From assembly GCF_900188405.1 (NCBI RefSeq), contig NZ_FZOF01000023.1, positions 1 through 64,000 on the forward strand: a stretch of 64,000 bases of DNA. Direction: 5' to 3'. The DNA is from Actinacidiphila glaucinigra. Lineage in GTDB: Bacteria; Actinomycetota; Actinomycetes; Streptomycetales; Streptomycetaceae. Shown here in pieces: positions 53,853-61,136 of the stretch. The notes under the pieces were generated by a model. The model ran no database searches. It saw only the letters and a program-made list of their open reading frames with translations, and was not told the origin of the DNA. Made by a program: the position numbers and the translations under genes. The first letter of the stretch is position 1, and every line of letters begins with the position of its first letter.

Positions 53853-54623
53853 CTAGGAGGAGGCAGCGCAGTCCGTCGCGTGCCGGTGAACGCGCTCGGC
53901 GGAGTACAGGTGGCTGTCGCGGAACTGCTCCGCGCCCAGCGTGCGGCCGACCATGATGACCGCGGTACGGACCACACCGGCCGCCTTCACCTGGTCCGCG
54001 ATGTCCGCGAGCGTCCCGCGCAGCACCAGCTCGTCGGGGCGCGAGGCCATCGCCACGACGGCCGCCGGGCAGTCCGCCCCGTAGTGCGGGGTGAGTTCGG
54101 CCACGACGCGGTCGACGTAGCGGGCCGCCAGGTGCAGCACGATCAGCGCGCCGCTGCGGCCCAGCGTCGCCAGGTCCTCGCCCTCCGGCATGGGCGTGGC
54201 CTGCTGCGCGACCCGGGTGAGGATGACGGTCTGCCCGACGGTCGGCACCGTCAGCTCCCGCTTCAGGGCCGCCGCGGCCGCCGCGAACGCGGGGACGCCG
54301 GGCACGACCTCGTACGGGATTCCGGCCGCGTCGAGGCGGCGCATCTGCTCGGCGACGGCGCTGAACACGGACGGGTCGCCCGAGTGCAGCCGGGCGACGT
54401 CGTGGCCCTCCTCGTGGGCGCGGACCAGCTCCTCGGTGATCCGGTCGAGCGTGAGCTGCGCCGTGTCCACCAGCCGCGCGTCCGGCGGGCACTCGGCGAG
54501 CAGTTCGCGGGGGACGAGGCTCCCGGCGTACAGGCACACCTTGCTGGCCGCCAGGATCCGCAGGCCGCGCAGGGTGATCAGGTCGGCGGCACCGGGTCCG
54601 GCGCCGATGAAGTGGACGGTCAT
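53853..54623 (-). CDS. cobM: precorrin-4 C11-methyltransferase CobM
   Basis: A 256-residue SAM-dependent methyltransferase of the corrin ring. Motifs are VHFIGAGPGAADLITLRGLRIL, LYAGSLVPRELL, VARLHSGDPSVFSAVAEQMRRL and VVPGVPAFAAAAAALKRELTVP, all typical of CobM/CbiF. The ATG overlaps the cobL stop as ATGA, so it is the second gene of a cobL-cobM operon on the minus strand. It runs into the large inverted repeat downstream. Confidence 0.95.
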   Translation of the reverse strand: MTVHFIGAGPGAADLITLRGLRILAASKVCLYAGSLVPRELLAECPPDARLVDTAQLTLDRITEELVRAHEEGHDVARLHSGDPSVFSAVAEQMRRLDAAGIPYEVVPGVPAFAAAAAALKRELTVPTVGQTVILTRVAQQATPMPEGEDLATLGRSGALIVLHLAARYVDRVVAELTPHYGADCPAAVVAMASRPDELVLRGTLADIADQVKAAGVVRTAVIMVGRTLGAEQFRDSHLYSAERVHRHATDCAASS

Positions 54624-55858
54624 GGCTGCGCTCCCGCGGGTTTGACGGCGGACCACTGGGTGACGGGCATGGCCTGGCGCCAGCCCGTGAAGCCGCCGAC
54701 CGGGGCGGCGTGCGCGACGGCGAGCCGGACGAGCTCGCCCCCGTGCCGTGCGTACCACCGGGCGAGCAGGGCCTCGGACTCCAGCGTGACGGTGTTGGCG
54801 ACCAGCCGTCCGCCCGGCCGCAGGGCCGCCCAGCAGGCCTCCAGGAGGCCGGGCGCGGTGAGCCCGCCGCCGACGAAGACGGCGTCGGGGACGGGCAGTC
54901 CGTCCAGTGCCGCCGGGGCGGCGCCGGTCACGACCCGCAGCGCCGGGACGCCGAGCGAGGCCGCGTTGCGGGTGATGCGCTCGGCACGGACGGGGTCGCG
55001 CTCCACGGTGACCGCGCGGCAGGCGCGGTGCGCCCGCATCCACTCGACGGCGATCGAGCCCGAGCCGCCGCCCACGTCCCACAGCAGTTCGCCCGGCGCG
55101 GGCGCGAGCGCGGCGAGGGTCGCGGCCCGTACGTGGCGCTTGGTGAGCTGCCCGTCGTGCTCGTACGCGGTGTCCGGCAGCCCGGGGACGAGGCCCAGCC
55201 GCGGCGTGGCCGGCTCCGCGGCGCACTCGACCGCGACGACGTTCAGCGGATCGCCGGGCGGGTGCGGCCAGTCGCCGGCGGTGCCGTCCACGATCCGTTC
55301 GCGGGCCGAGCCCAGTTGCTCCAGCACCCGCAACCGGCTCGCGCCGTAGCCCTGTTCGCGCAGCAGCCCGGCCACCGCGGCAGGGGTGTCCGCGTCCCGG
55401 CTCAGCACCAGCACCCGGCGCCCGTCGTGCAGCGCGCCCGCCAGCGCGGGCAGCGGCCGCCCGACCAGGCTCACCACGTCGGTGTCCTCCACCGCCCAGC
55501 CGAGCCGCGCGCAGGCGTACGACACCGACGAGGGGTGCGGGAGCACCCGCAGCCGGTCCGCGCCCAGCACCTCGGTGAGCGTCCGCCCGATGCCGTGGAA
55601 CATGGGGTCACCGCTGGCCAGCACCGCGATCCGGCGCCCCGCGTGGGCGGCGATCAGCCCCGGCACGGCCGGCCGCAGCGGCGAAGGCCAGGCGACCCGC
55701 TCGGCGGTGACCTCGGGGGGCAGCAGTTCGAGCTGGCGCGGGCCGCCGACGACGACCGCGGCACCGGTGAGCGCCTCCCGCGACGCCGAGGTCAGTCCGT
55801 CCCAGCCGTCGGCGCCGATACCGACGACGGCCACGAGGGCGGACGCGTCGTCGTCCAT
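54620..55858 (-). CDS. cobL: precorrin-6Y C5,15-methyltransferase (decarboxylating) CobL
   Basis: A 412-residue two-domain enzyme. The N-terminal CbiE-like domain (about 1-205: VVAVVGIGADGWDGLTSASREAL-type start, VAVLASGDPMFHGIGRTL) methylates C5. The C-terminal CbiT-like domain (about 215-400: LLWDVGGGSGSIAVEWMRA, VFVGGGLTAPGLLEACW) methylates C15 and decarboxylates. ATG 55858 is preceded by GAGGTGA. The gene is divergent from a threonine-synthase-like gene. Confidence 0.95.
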   Translation of the reverse strand: MDDDASALVAVVGIGADGWDGLTSASREALTGAAVVVGGPRQLELLPPEVTAERVAWPSPLRPAVPGLIAAHAGRRIAVLASGDPMFHGIGRTLTEVLGADRLRVLPHPSSVSYACARLGWAVEDTDVVSLVGRPLPALAGALHDGRRVLVLSRDADTPAAVAGLLREQGYGASRLRVLEQLGSARERIVDGTAGDWPHPPGDPLNVVAVECAAEPATPRLGLVPGLPDTAYEHDGQLTKRHVRAATLAALAPAPGELLWDVGGGSGSIAVEWMRAHRACRAVTVERDPVRAERITRNAASLGVPALRVVTGAAPAALDGLPVPDAVFVGGGLTAPGLLEACWAALRPGGRLVANTVTLESEALLARWYARHGGELVRLAVAHAAPVGGFTGWRQAMPVTQWSAVKPAGAQP

Positions 55859-55947
55859 CACGGTCACCTCGGGAGTCGGCGGGAACGGTCGGGCACAGCA
55901 GCCGCACTCTACGTGACGTGCCAGGTGGGTCCCGGGCCCGGGGCCAC

Positions 55948-55953
55948 TACCCT
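55948..55953 (+). promoter_or_regulatory. -10 element TACCCT of a leaderless gene
   Basis: TACCCT ends 7 nt before the GTG at 55961, with no Shine-Dalgarno. Confidence 0.5.
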
Positions 55954-55960
55954 CGGATGC

Positions 55961-57175
55961 GTGGCAACGGACTCCCTGGCCGTCGGCCAGCGTTCGCTCG
56001 GCGACCCCGCCGTCGGCTATCCCCTGTGGCCGCCGCTGACGGAGGGCTGCCCGCGCACGAGCACGGCCAGCGTCTCCTACCCCGTCGAGGTCGACTACGC
56101 CTACGAGCGCGTCCCGGACGGCCTGTTCGGCTCCCCCGAGGCCACCACCGCCCGGCACGGCCTGGACCGCTGGGCACCGCTGCTGCCGCCGCTCGCGGCG
56201 CCGGGGCTGGGCGAGGGCGGCACCCCGCTGGTCGGCCTGGGCGGCGGGGTCCTGGTCAAGGACGAGTCGCGCAACCCGACGTGGAGCCACAAGGACCGCC
56301 TCAACCGCTGCACGGTCAGCGCGGCCCTCGCCTGCGGCGCGCCCGGCGTCGTCGTCGCGTCCTCCGGCAACCACGGCGCCTCGGCCGCCGCGTACGCCGC
56401 CCGGGCCGGGCTGCGCTGCGTCGTCCTCACCTCCCCGCAGCCGCCCCCGGCGGTCGTCTCCTTCCTGCACGCCTACGGCGCCGAGGTGCTGCCCGTGCCC
56501 GTGGAGGCGCGCCGGCCGCTGATGCGCCGCGTCCACGAGGAGTACGGCCTCCACCCGGTGAGCAGCCTCACCCCGACGCACACCGGGCACCCCTTCGGCG
56601 CGGAGGGCTACAAGACCGTCGCGTACGAGATCTTCGGCGAAGTCGGCGTGCCCGCGGCGGTGTTCGTCCCCACCGGCTACGGGGAACTGCTCTTCGGCGT
56701 CGCCAAGGGGTTCGCCGAAATCCGCCGCCTCGGCCTGGCCTCGGCCGTCCCGCGCCTGTTCAGCTGCGAGCCCGCCGCGGGCGGCCCGCTCGCCGCCGCC
56801 GTCCGCCGGGGACTGCCCGCGGTCACCGTGCCGGTCGGCCCCACGGACGCCTACTCCATCGCCTGCCAGGTGGGGGGTTACCGCGGTGTCCGGGCGATAG
56901 GCGACAGCGGCGGGGAGGCCCTGCTCGTCGCCGACACCGAACTGGACGAGGCCCGCCGCGAACTGGCCCGCGCGGGCCTGTGGACGGAGCTGTCCGCCGC
57001 GGCCGGGCTGGCCGGCCTGCGCCAGTACGGCGCGGACCGCTTCGACGGGCCCGTGGTGTGCGTGTCCACGTCCAGCGGCTTCAAGGACATCGCGGTGGGA
57101 ACCCTGCGCGTACCCCCGCCCGCCCCGGACTGGCCCACCGTCCGCCGCCGCCTGGAGTCCGCCCCCGGGTCCTGA
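55961..57175 (+). CDS. threonine synthase-like PLP-dependent enzyme
   Basis: A 404-residue fold-type II PLP enzyme (tryptophan synthase beta superfamily). The PLP lysine is in NPTWSHKDR, the phosphate-binding asparagine/glycine region in ASSGNHGASAAAYAARAG, and the substrate-loop region is FVPTGYGELLFGVAKGF. The N-terminal CPRTSTASVSYPVEVDYAYERVP resembles the zinc-ribbon-less start of threonine synthases. Whether it is the housekeeping threonine synthase or a specialised paralogue is unclear. It is divergent from cobL. Confidence 0.82.
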   Translation: MATDSLAVGQRSLGDPAVGYPLWPPLTEGCPRTSTASVSYPVEVDYAYERVPDGLFGSPEATTARHGLDRWAPLLPPLAAPGLGEGGTPLVGLGGGVLVKDESRNPTWSHKDRLNRCTVSAALACGAPGVVVASSGNHGASAAAYAARAGLRCVVLTSPQPPPAVVSFLHAYGAEVLPVPVEARRPLMRRVHEEYGLHPVSSLTPTHTGHPFGAEGYKTVAYEIFGEVGVPAAVFVPTGYGELLFGVAKGFAEIRRLGLASAVPRLFSCEPAAGGPLAAAVRRGLPAVTVPVGPTDAYSIACQVGGYRGVRAIGDSGGEALLVADTELDEARRELARAGLWTELSAAAGLAGLRQYGADRFDGPVVCVSTSSGFKDIAVGTLRVPPPAPDWPTVRRRLESAPGS

Positions 57176-57216
57176 AGCGGGAACGGGGGACGCGGGCCGC
57201 GGCGGGCGGGGGCGTG

Positions 57217-57444
57217 TCAGCCGTCTCCGCGTGCCGCGTCGGCGTCCGCCGCGGCGGCGGCGCTCTCCGCGTCGTCGACGATGCGGGTGAACTCCGAGGG
57301 CGCCGAGGGCGCCGAGGGTGCCGACGGGGCCCCGGCCGCCGGGGCGGTCGGGGCCGAGGCCGGGCCGCCGGAGGGGCCGCAGGCGGTCAGCAGTCCCGCG
57401 CAGGCCGCCGCGGCCGCGGCGAGCGCCGCGAGGCGGCGGGTCAC
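57217..57444 (-). CDS. small lipoprotein (75 aa)
   Basis: A 75-residue exported lipoprotein. The GTG at 57444 overlaps the preceding stop as GTGA. The signal peptide ends in GLLTAC (Cys near 20). The mature part is low complexity: Pro/Ala/Ser repeats (APSAPSAPSAPSEF) then an Ala/Asp-rich helix (IVDDAESAAAAADADAARG). I do not recognise a family. It is the last gene of the group formed by the regulator, the kinase and the small exported protein, so it may be part of that system. Confidence 0.6.
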   Translation of the reverse strand: MTRRLAALAAAAAACAGLLTACGPSGGPASAPTAPAAGAPSAPSAPSAPSEFTRIVDDAESAAAAADADAARGDG

Positions 57445-57839
57445 GAGGCGGCGCCGTTGTCGTGGGAGTCGCACCAGCTGCGGACCCGCGCGAGGTCGGT
57501 GCGGCGCTTCTCCAGGGTCGGCAGCAGGGACTTGCGGAAGGTCAGCCGGTCGCCGAGGTAGGTCTCGATCTCGTCGTGCCCGGCGGCCCTGGCGTTGGCG
57601 ACCCGCTTCTCCAGCCGCTCGATCGAACCGCGCCGTGTGACGGGCCCGTTCAGCCGCTTCAGCGCCCGGTCGATGCGCGCGTCGATCTTCCCGGCGCGCT
57701 TGCACAGTCCCTTGGCGCCGTCCCCGGTGGGGGCGGCGGCCGGGGCGGGGGTGCCTCCGCCGTCGGCGGTGGCCGGGCCGGCGAGGCCCAGCAGGGTGAC
57801 GACGGTGGCCACGGCCACGACGGTGGTGCGGTGTCGCAT
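57441..57839 (-). CDS. small secreted helical protein (132 aa)
   Basis: A 132-residue secreted protein of unrecognised family. The signal peptide ends near residue 26 (GPATADGGG). The mature part from about 42 is highly charged and helical: CKRAGKIDARIDRALKRLNG, SIERLEKRVANARAAG, ETYLGDRLTFRKSLLPTLEK. It has two Cys (near 45 and 123) that could form a disulfide linking the ends. GGAGG lies 6-8 nt before the ATG. It lies 47 bp downstream of a kinase gene and may be its accessory or its target. Confidence 0.75.
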   Translation of the reverse strand: MRHRTTVVAVATVVTLLGLAGPATADGGGTPAPAAAPTGDGAKGLCKRAGKIDARIDRALKRLNGPVTRRGSIERLEKRVANARAAGHDEIETYLGDRLTFRKSLLPTLEKRRTDLARVRSWCDSHDNGAAS

Positions 57840-57886
57840 GACGTCCTCCTTCGGGTCGGAGGCGCGGAGCGCCTTCGCGACGGACG

Positions 57887-59416
57887 TTAGGGGGCGTCTT
57901 TGTGGAAATCTTGTGGCTCCCCCGGCTCCCCCGGCTCCCCCGCCCGCCCGGACAGCCAGTCGCGGCGCGGCAGCGGAAGGGCCGGCCGACCGCCGTCGCG
58001 GACGCCGCTGAGCGGCAGGCGCACCTCGAAGCGGGTGCCCGGCGCGCCGTCGGGCCGGTCCAGCACGGTGATCGTCCCCCGGTGCAGCGCGATCTGCTGG
58101 GCGACCAGGGTCAGTCCGAGCCCGGAGCCGGGGCTGTCCGGGCGCCGGTGGAAGCGGGCGAAGACGGCGGCCCGCGCCCCGGGCGGGATCCCGGGCCCGT
58201 GGTCGTCGACGGTGAGGACGACGGCCGGGGCGCGCTCGTCCCGGCCGCGCCGCAGGGTCACCTCGACGTCGGGCCGCCCTCCCGGAGCGCCGCCGTGGAC
58301 GCCGCCATGGACGGCGGCGTTGGTCAGCAGGTTGTCCGTCATCGACCGGAGTCCCTGTTCCCAGCCGTGGACGAGGAGCCCGGGCGCGGCCGTCACCTCG
58401 ACCCGTGCCCCGGGGTGGCGGCGCCTGAGGTCGGCGGCGGAGGCGTCGACGAGTTCGGCCGCGTCGACCGGGCCGAAGGCGTCCTCCTCGACCAGGTCGC
58501 CCTGCGCGAGGGCGCGCAGCATGACCAGCAGGCCCAGCACACGGGTGTGTTCGGCGCGCAGGTCGTCCACGATCTCGTGGCGTTCGGCGGCCGCCAGGTC
58601 CGGGTGACCGGCGAGGATGTCGAGGTTGGTGCCCATGCTCATCAGCGGGTTGCGCAGCTCGTGCGAGGCGGCCGCGGCGAAGGAGCGGGCGGTGGCGAGC
58701 GCCTCGCCGGTCCTGGCGGCCTGCTCGTCGTAGCGGGCGAGCACGGTCTGCAGGGTGCGCGCCAGGTCGTCGACCTCGGTGATCCGGGCCGGGGCGTGGT
58801 CCAGGCGTACGGCGCTGACGCGCGGGTCGAGGCCGCTCGCGCGCTGCTGGAGCCGGCGCAGCGGGCGGACGGCGCGGCCCGCCGCGGCCCAGGCCAGCAG
58901 CGCGGACACGGGGGCGGCCAGCAGCGCGACCGTCACCACGCGGCGGCGCACCTGCTGCAGTTGGGTCTTCGTGGCCGCGTCCGGCGAGAACAGCCACAGG
59001 GTGCCCCGGACACCCTTGCGGCTCCCGTTCACCGGCACCGACAGCACACGCCAGCGGGCGCCGCCGGCGCGGATCGTGACCGGCGAGGGCGCGCGGGCGG
59101 GCAGCTCGGCGGAGGCGTCCGGCTGGGGGCCGCCCGACACCGTGCCCTCGGGTCCGGTCAGCCGGATGCCCACGTCGAGGGCGGAGCTGAACAGCCTGCG
59201 CGTACGCGCCTGTTCGGCCGCCGGGCGGTCCGCGGCGGTGGCCCGCAGCAGGGCCTTGGCGTCCGCCGCGACGGCCGCGGCGCGCTCCCGCAGATGGGCG
59301 TCCTGCTGGGCGTGCAGATCGGTGGCGACGAGCCGGATCAGCAGCACGCCGGAGGCGAGGACGAGCAGCGGGACGACCACGCCCACGGCGAGTGCGACCC
59401 GTGTGGACAGCCTCAT
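57887..59416 (-). CDS. sensor histidine kinase (MprB/TcrY-like)
   Basis: A 509-residue membrane kinase. Transmembrane helices lie at about 8-30 and 160-180, with an outer domain of about 130 residues. HAMP spans about 180-235. The H-box SFAAAASHELRNPLMS has His252. The N-box is TDNLLTNAAVHGG, and the ATP-lid motifs are DDHGPGIPP and GSGLGLTLVAQQ. The C-terminal tail carries a short Gly-Glu-Pro repeat encoded by a 9-nt tandem repeat. It overlaps the regulator stop as ATGA. Confidence 0.9.
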   Translation of the reverse strand: MRLSTRVALAVGVVVPLLVLASGVLLIRLVATDLHAQQDAHLRERAAAVAADAKALLRATAADRPAAEQARTRRLFSSALDVGIRLTGPEGTVSGGPQPDASAELPARAPSPVTIRAGGARWRVLSVPVNGSRKGVRGTLWLFSPDAATKTQLQQVRRRVVTVALLAAPVSALLAWAAAGRAVRPLRRLQQRASGLDPRVSAVRLDHAPARITEVDDLARTLQTVLARYDEQAARTGEALATARSFAAAASHELRNPLMSMGTNLDILAGHPDLAAAERHEIVDDLRAEHTRVLGLLVMLRALAQGDLVEEDAFGPVDAAELVDASAADLRRRHPGARVEVTAAPGLLVHGWEQGLRSMTDNLLTNAAVHGGVHGGAPGGRPDVEVTLRRGRDERAPAVVLTVDDHGPGIPPGARAAVFARFHRRPDSPGSGLGLTLVAQQIALHRGTITVLDRPDGAPGTRFEVRLPLSGVRDGGRPALPLPRRDWLSGRAGEPGEPGEPQDFHKDAP

Positions 59417-60132
59417 GACGGCCCACCACGGCCGTCCCGGTCGTCCCGCAGGACGAAGCCGACACCGCGCACGGTGTGCAGGATCCGCGGCCGGCCGCCC
59501 GCCTCCGTCTTGCGCCGCAGATAGCTGACGAAGGTGTCGACGGCGTCCGTGCGCACGTCGAAGTCGTAGCCCCAGACCCGGTCCAGCAGCTGATCGCGGG
59601 TGAGGACCAGCCCCGCGTTGCGCGCGAAGGCCTCCAGCAGCTCGAACTCCCGCCGGGTCAGCGCCAGGGGCTCCCCGTCGAGCCGGGCCTCCCGCGTCGC
59701 GGGGTCGACGACCAGGCCCCCGGCGCGCACCCGCCCGCCCGCGGCGGGGGGACGGCGGCGCAGCAGCGCCCGCAGCCGCAGCACCAGTTCCTGCAGCGCG
59801 AACGGCTTGACCAGGTAGTCGTCCGCGCCCGCCTGGAGTCCGGCGACCCGGTCGGCCGCCTCGTCCAGGGCGGAGAGCATCAGGACGGGGACGTCGTCGT
59901 CCTCCTCGCGCAGCGTGCGGCACACCTCGATCCCGCTGAGGTCGGGCATGGAGATGTCGAGGACCACCACGTCCGGCGCCCCGTCGCGTACGGCGGCGAG
60001 CGCGGCCCTGCCGCCGTCGGCCAGGCTCACCGAGAAGCCGTCCAGGCGCAGCCCCCGTTGCAGGGACCGGCGTATCGCCGCGTCGTCGTCGGCGACCAGG
60101 ACCCGGCCACCCGTGTGCGCTTCGGTTCTCAC
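59413..60132 (-). CDS. OmpR-family response regulator (MprA/PrrA-like)
   Basis: A 239-residue regulator with phosphoacceptor Asp59 (VVVLDISMPDLSG), Lys in LVKPFA, and a winged helix from about 140 (LTRREFELLEAFARNAGLVLTRDQLLDRVWGYDF ... VDTFVSYLRRK). The GTG at 60132 lies 7 nt after TACCAT without a Shine-Dalgarno, so its mRNA is probably leaderless. It heads the regulator-kinase-small-exported-protein group on the minus strand. Confidence 0.92.
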   Translation of the reverse strand: MRTEAHTGGRVLVADDDAAIRRSLQRGLRLDGFSVSLADGGRAALAAVRDGAPDVVVLDISMPDLSGIEVCRTLREEDDDVPVLMLSALDEAADRVAGLQAGADDYLVKPFALQELVLRLRALLRRRPPAAGGRVRAGGLVVDPATREARLDGEPLALTRREFELLEAFARNAGLVLTRDQLLDRVWGYDFDVRTDAVDTFVSYLRRKTEAGGRPRILHTVRGVGFVLRDDRDGRGGPS

Positions 60133-60139
60133 GGCCGCG

Positions 60140-60145
60140 ATGGTA
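60140..60145 (-). promoter_or_regulatory. -10 element TACCAT of the response regulator gene
   Basis: TACCAT on the minus strand ends 7 nt before the GTG at 60132. Confidence 0.5.
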
Positions 60146-60190
60146 GGCGCAACCGCCCGATCGCGAGGAGGCCCCGGACGGTGACTGGCC

Positions 60191-60214
60191 GGTGCCGGTG
60201 CCGGTGCCGGTGCC
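60191..60214. repeat. four tandem GGTGCC hexamers
   Basis: Four consecutive copies lie between the regulator promoter and the Excalibur gene stop. No function is evident, and copy number could vary between strains. Confidence 0.7.
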
Positions 60215-60292
60215 GCAAGAGGTCAACCGCCTCCGTGGCGACCGCCGGGGGAGTGCCGAGGCCCGTCCGCGCGACGGCACCCCCCGGGGCGG

Positions 60293-60838
60293 CTACTCGC
60301 AGGCGACCCCGTCGCCGTCCCGATCGAGCCCGCTCCGGTAGCCCGGTTCACCCGTGTGAAGCGGAGAGGCCCCGGCGGCACGGGCCGCGGCACAGTTCGC
60401 GTAGTACGCGCTGCCGCCACCACCCCCGGAGCTGCCACCGCTGCCGGACCCGGCGGCCTTGACGGTCTTGGTCACCGTGACCCTCGGCAGGGGCTTCGCC
60501 TTGACGGTCTTCGTCACCGTCGGCGCGGGCTCCGCCGAGGCGGTGACCGTGGCCGTGGCGGTCGCGGTGACGGTGGCCCTCGCCGTGACGGTCGGCCCGG
60601 CCTTCACCTCGGCATTGGCCTCGTCGACGGTGCCCTGGGTACCCAGACCCGTGATCACCGTGCCGATCAGGTAGAGCCCGACTCCCCCGAGCCAGACGCG
60701 CTTGCGCTTGTACAGCGGCCTGGAGTCGGGGCTTCTCGGCGTGGCCGGGGCGCCGTACGGATTCGTCGGCGGCAGACCCGGTCCCGGCTGCTGCGGCCTC
60801 GGACCCCACCCCTGCGGCTGCTGCGGGTTGTGGCTCAC
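60293..60838 (-). CDS. Excalibur calcium-binding domain membrane protein
   Basis: A 181-residue protein. A Pro/Gln-rich cytoplasmic start (NPQQPQGWGPRPQQPGPG) is followed by one transmembrane helix at about 49-68 (VWLGGVGLYLIGTVITGLG), a Val/Thr/Ala-rich spacer with repeats (ATVTATATATVTA, TVTKTVKA), and a C-terminal Excalibur domain (YYANCAAARAAGASPLHTG ... GLDRDGDGVACE) with the DxDxDG calcium loop and a disulfide pair. GTG 60838 is preceded by GGGAGG. It is probably an envelope protein with unknown partner. Confidence 0.88.
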   Translation of the reverse strand: MSHNPQQPQGWGPRPQQPGPGLPPTNPYGAPATPRSPDSRPLYKRKRVWLGGVGLYLIGTVITGLGTQGTVDEANAEVKAGPTVTARATVTATATATVTASAEPAPTVTKTVKAKPLPRVTVTKTVKAAGSGSGGSSGGGGGSAYYANCAAARAAGASPLHTGEPGYRSGLDRDGDGVACE

Positions 60839-61136
60839 GTGGTTCCCTCCCCATACAACTGCGGACGGCGCTGTCCGCATGGCGCCCGGTCGGGGTTGCG
60901 AACCCCAGCTCACGCTCCCGAGGGGACCGGGCGACGGGCGAAGGCCGAGTCGCAGCTCCGCGGTGCGGGCGGAAGCCCGGGACGCGCTGTCGGCCTTTCC
61001 CGGACGGCCGAAGAACACAAGGCCGTCACGCTCCCTTCACGGGAAGCACACACTAGCGAGGAACCACGGCAGTAGGACACCCCTCGGTATCGCGCTGACC
61101 AGGAAACCTCCGGCGGTGGCGCCCGGTACTTACCCG
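60839..61136 (-). other. long structured leader of the Excalibur gene
   Basis: No gene is seen here. A -10-like TAGTGT on the minus strand (61050-61055) would give a leader of about 205 nt. That leader contains hairpins GGGGTT-GCG-AACCCC (60892-60906) and GCGGAC-N6-GTCCGC (60861-60878) just before the ribosome binding site. It did not match the c-di-AMP riboswitch pattern. Confidence 0.4.

Noticed and set aside
53385-53956. Several open frames within the large inverted repeat
   Set aside because: They are Arg/Pro/Ala-rich, change frame across the mirrored blocks, lack start signals, and are explained by GC-rich palindromic DNA.
60839-61136. c-di-AMP riboswitch before the Excalibur gene
   Set aside because: Only generic hairpins were found, and no consensus core could be aligned.
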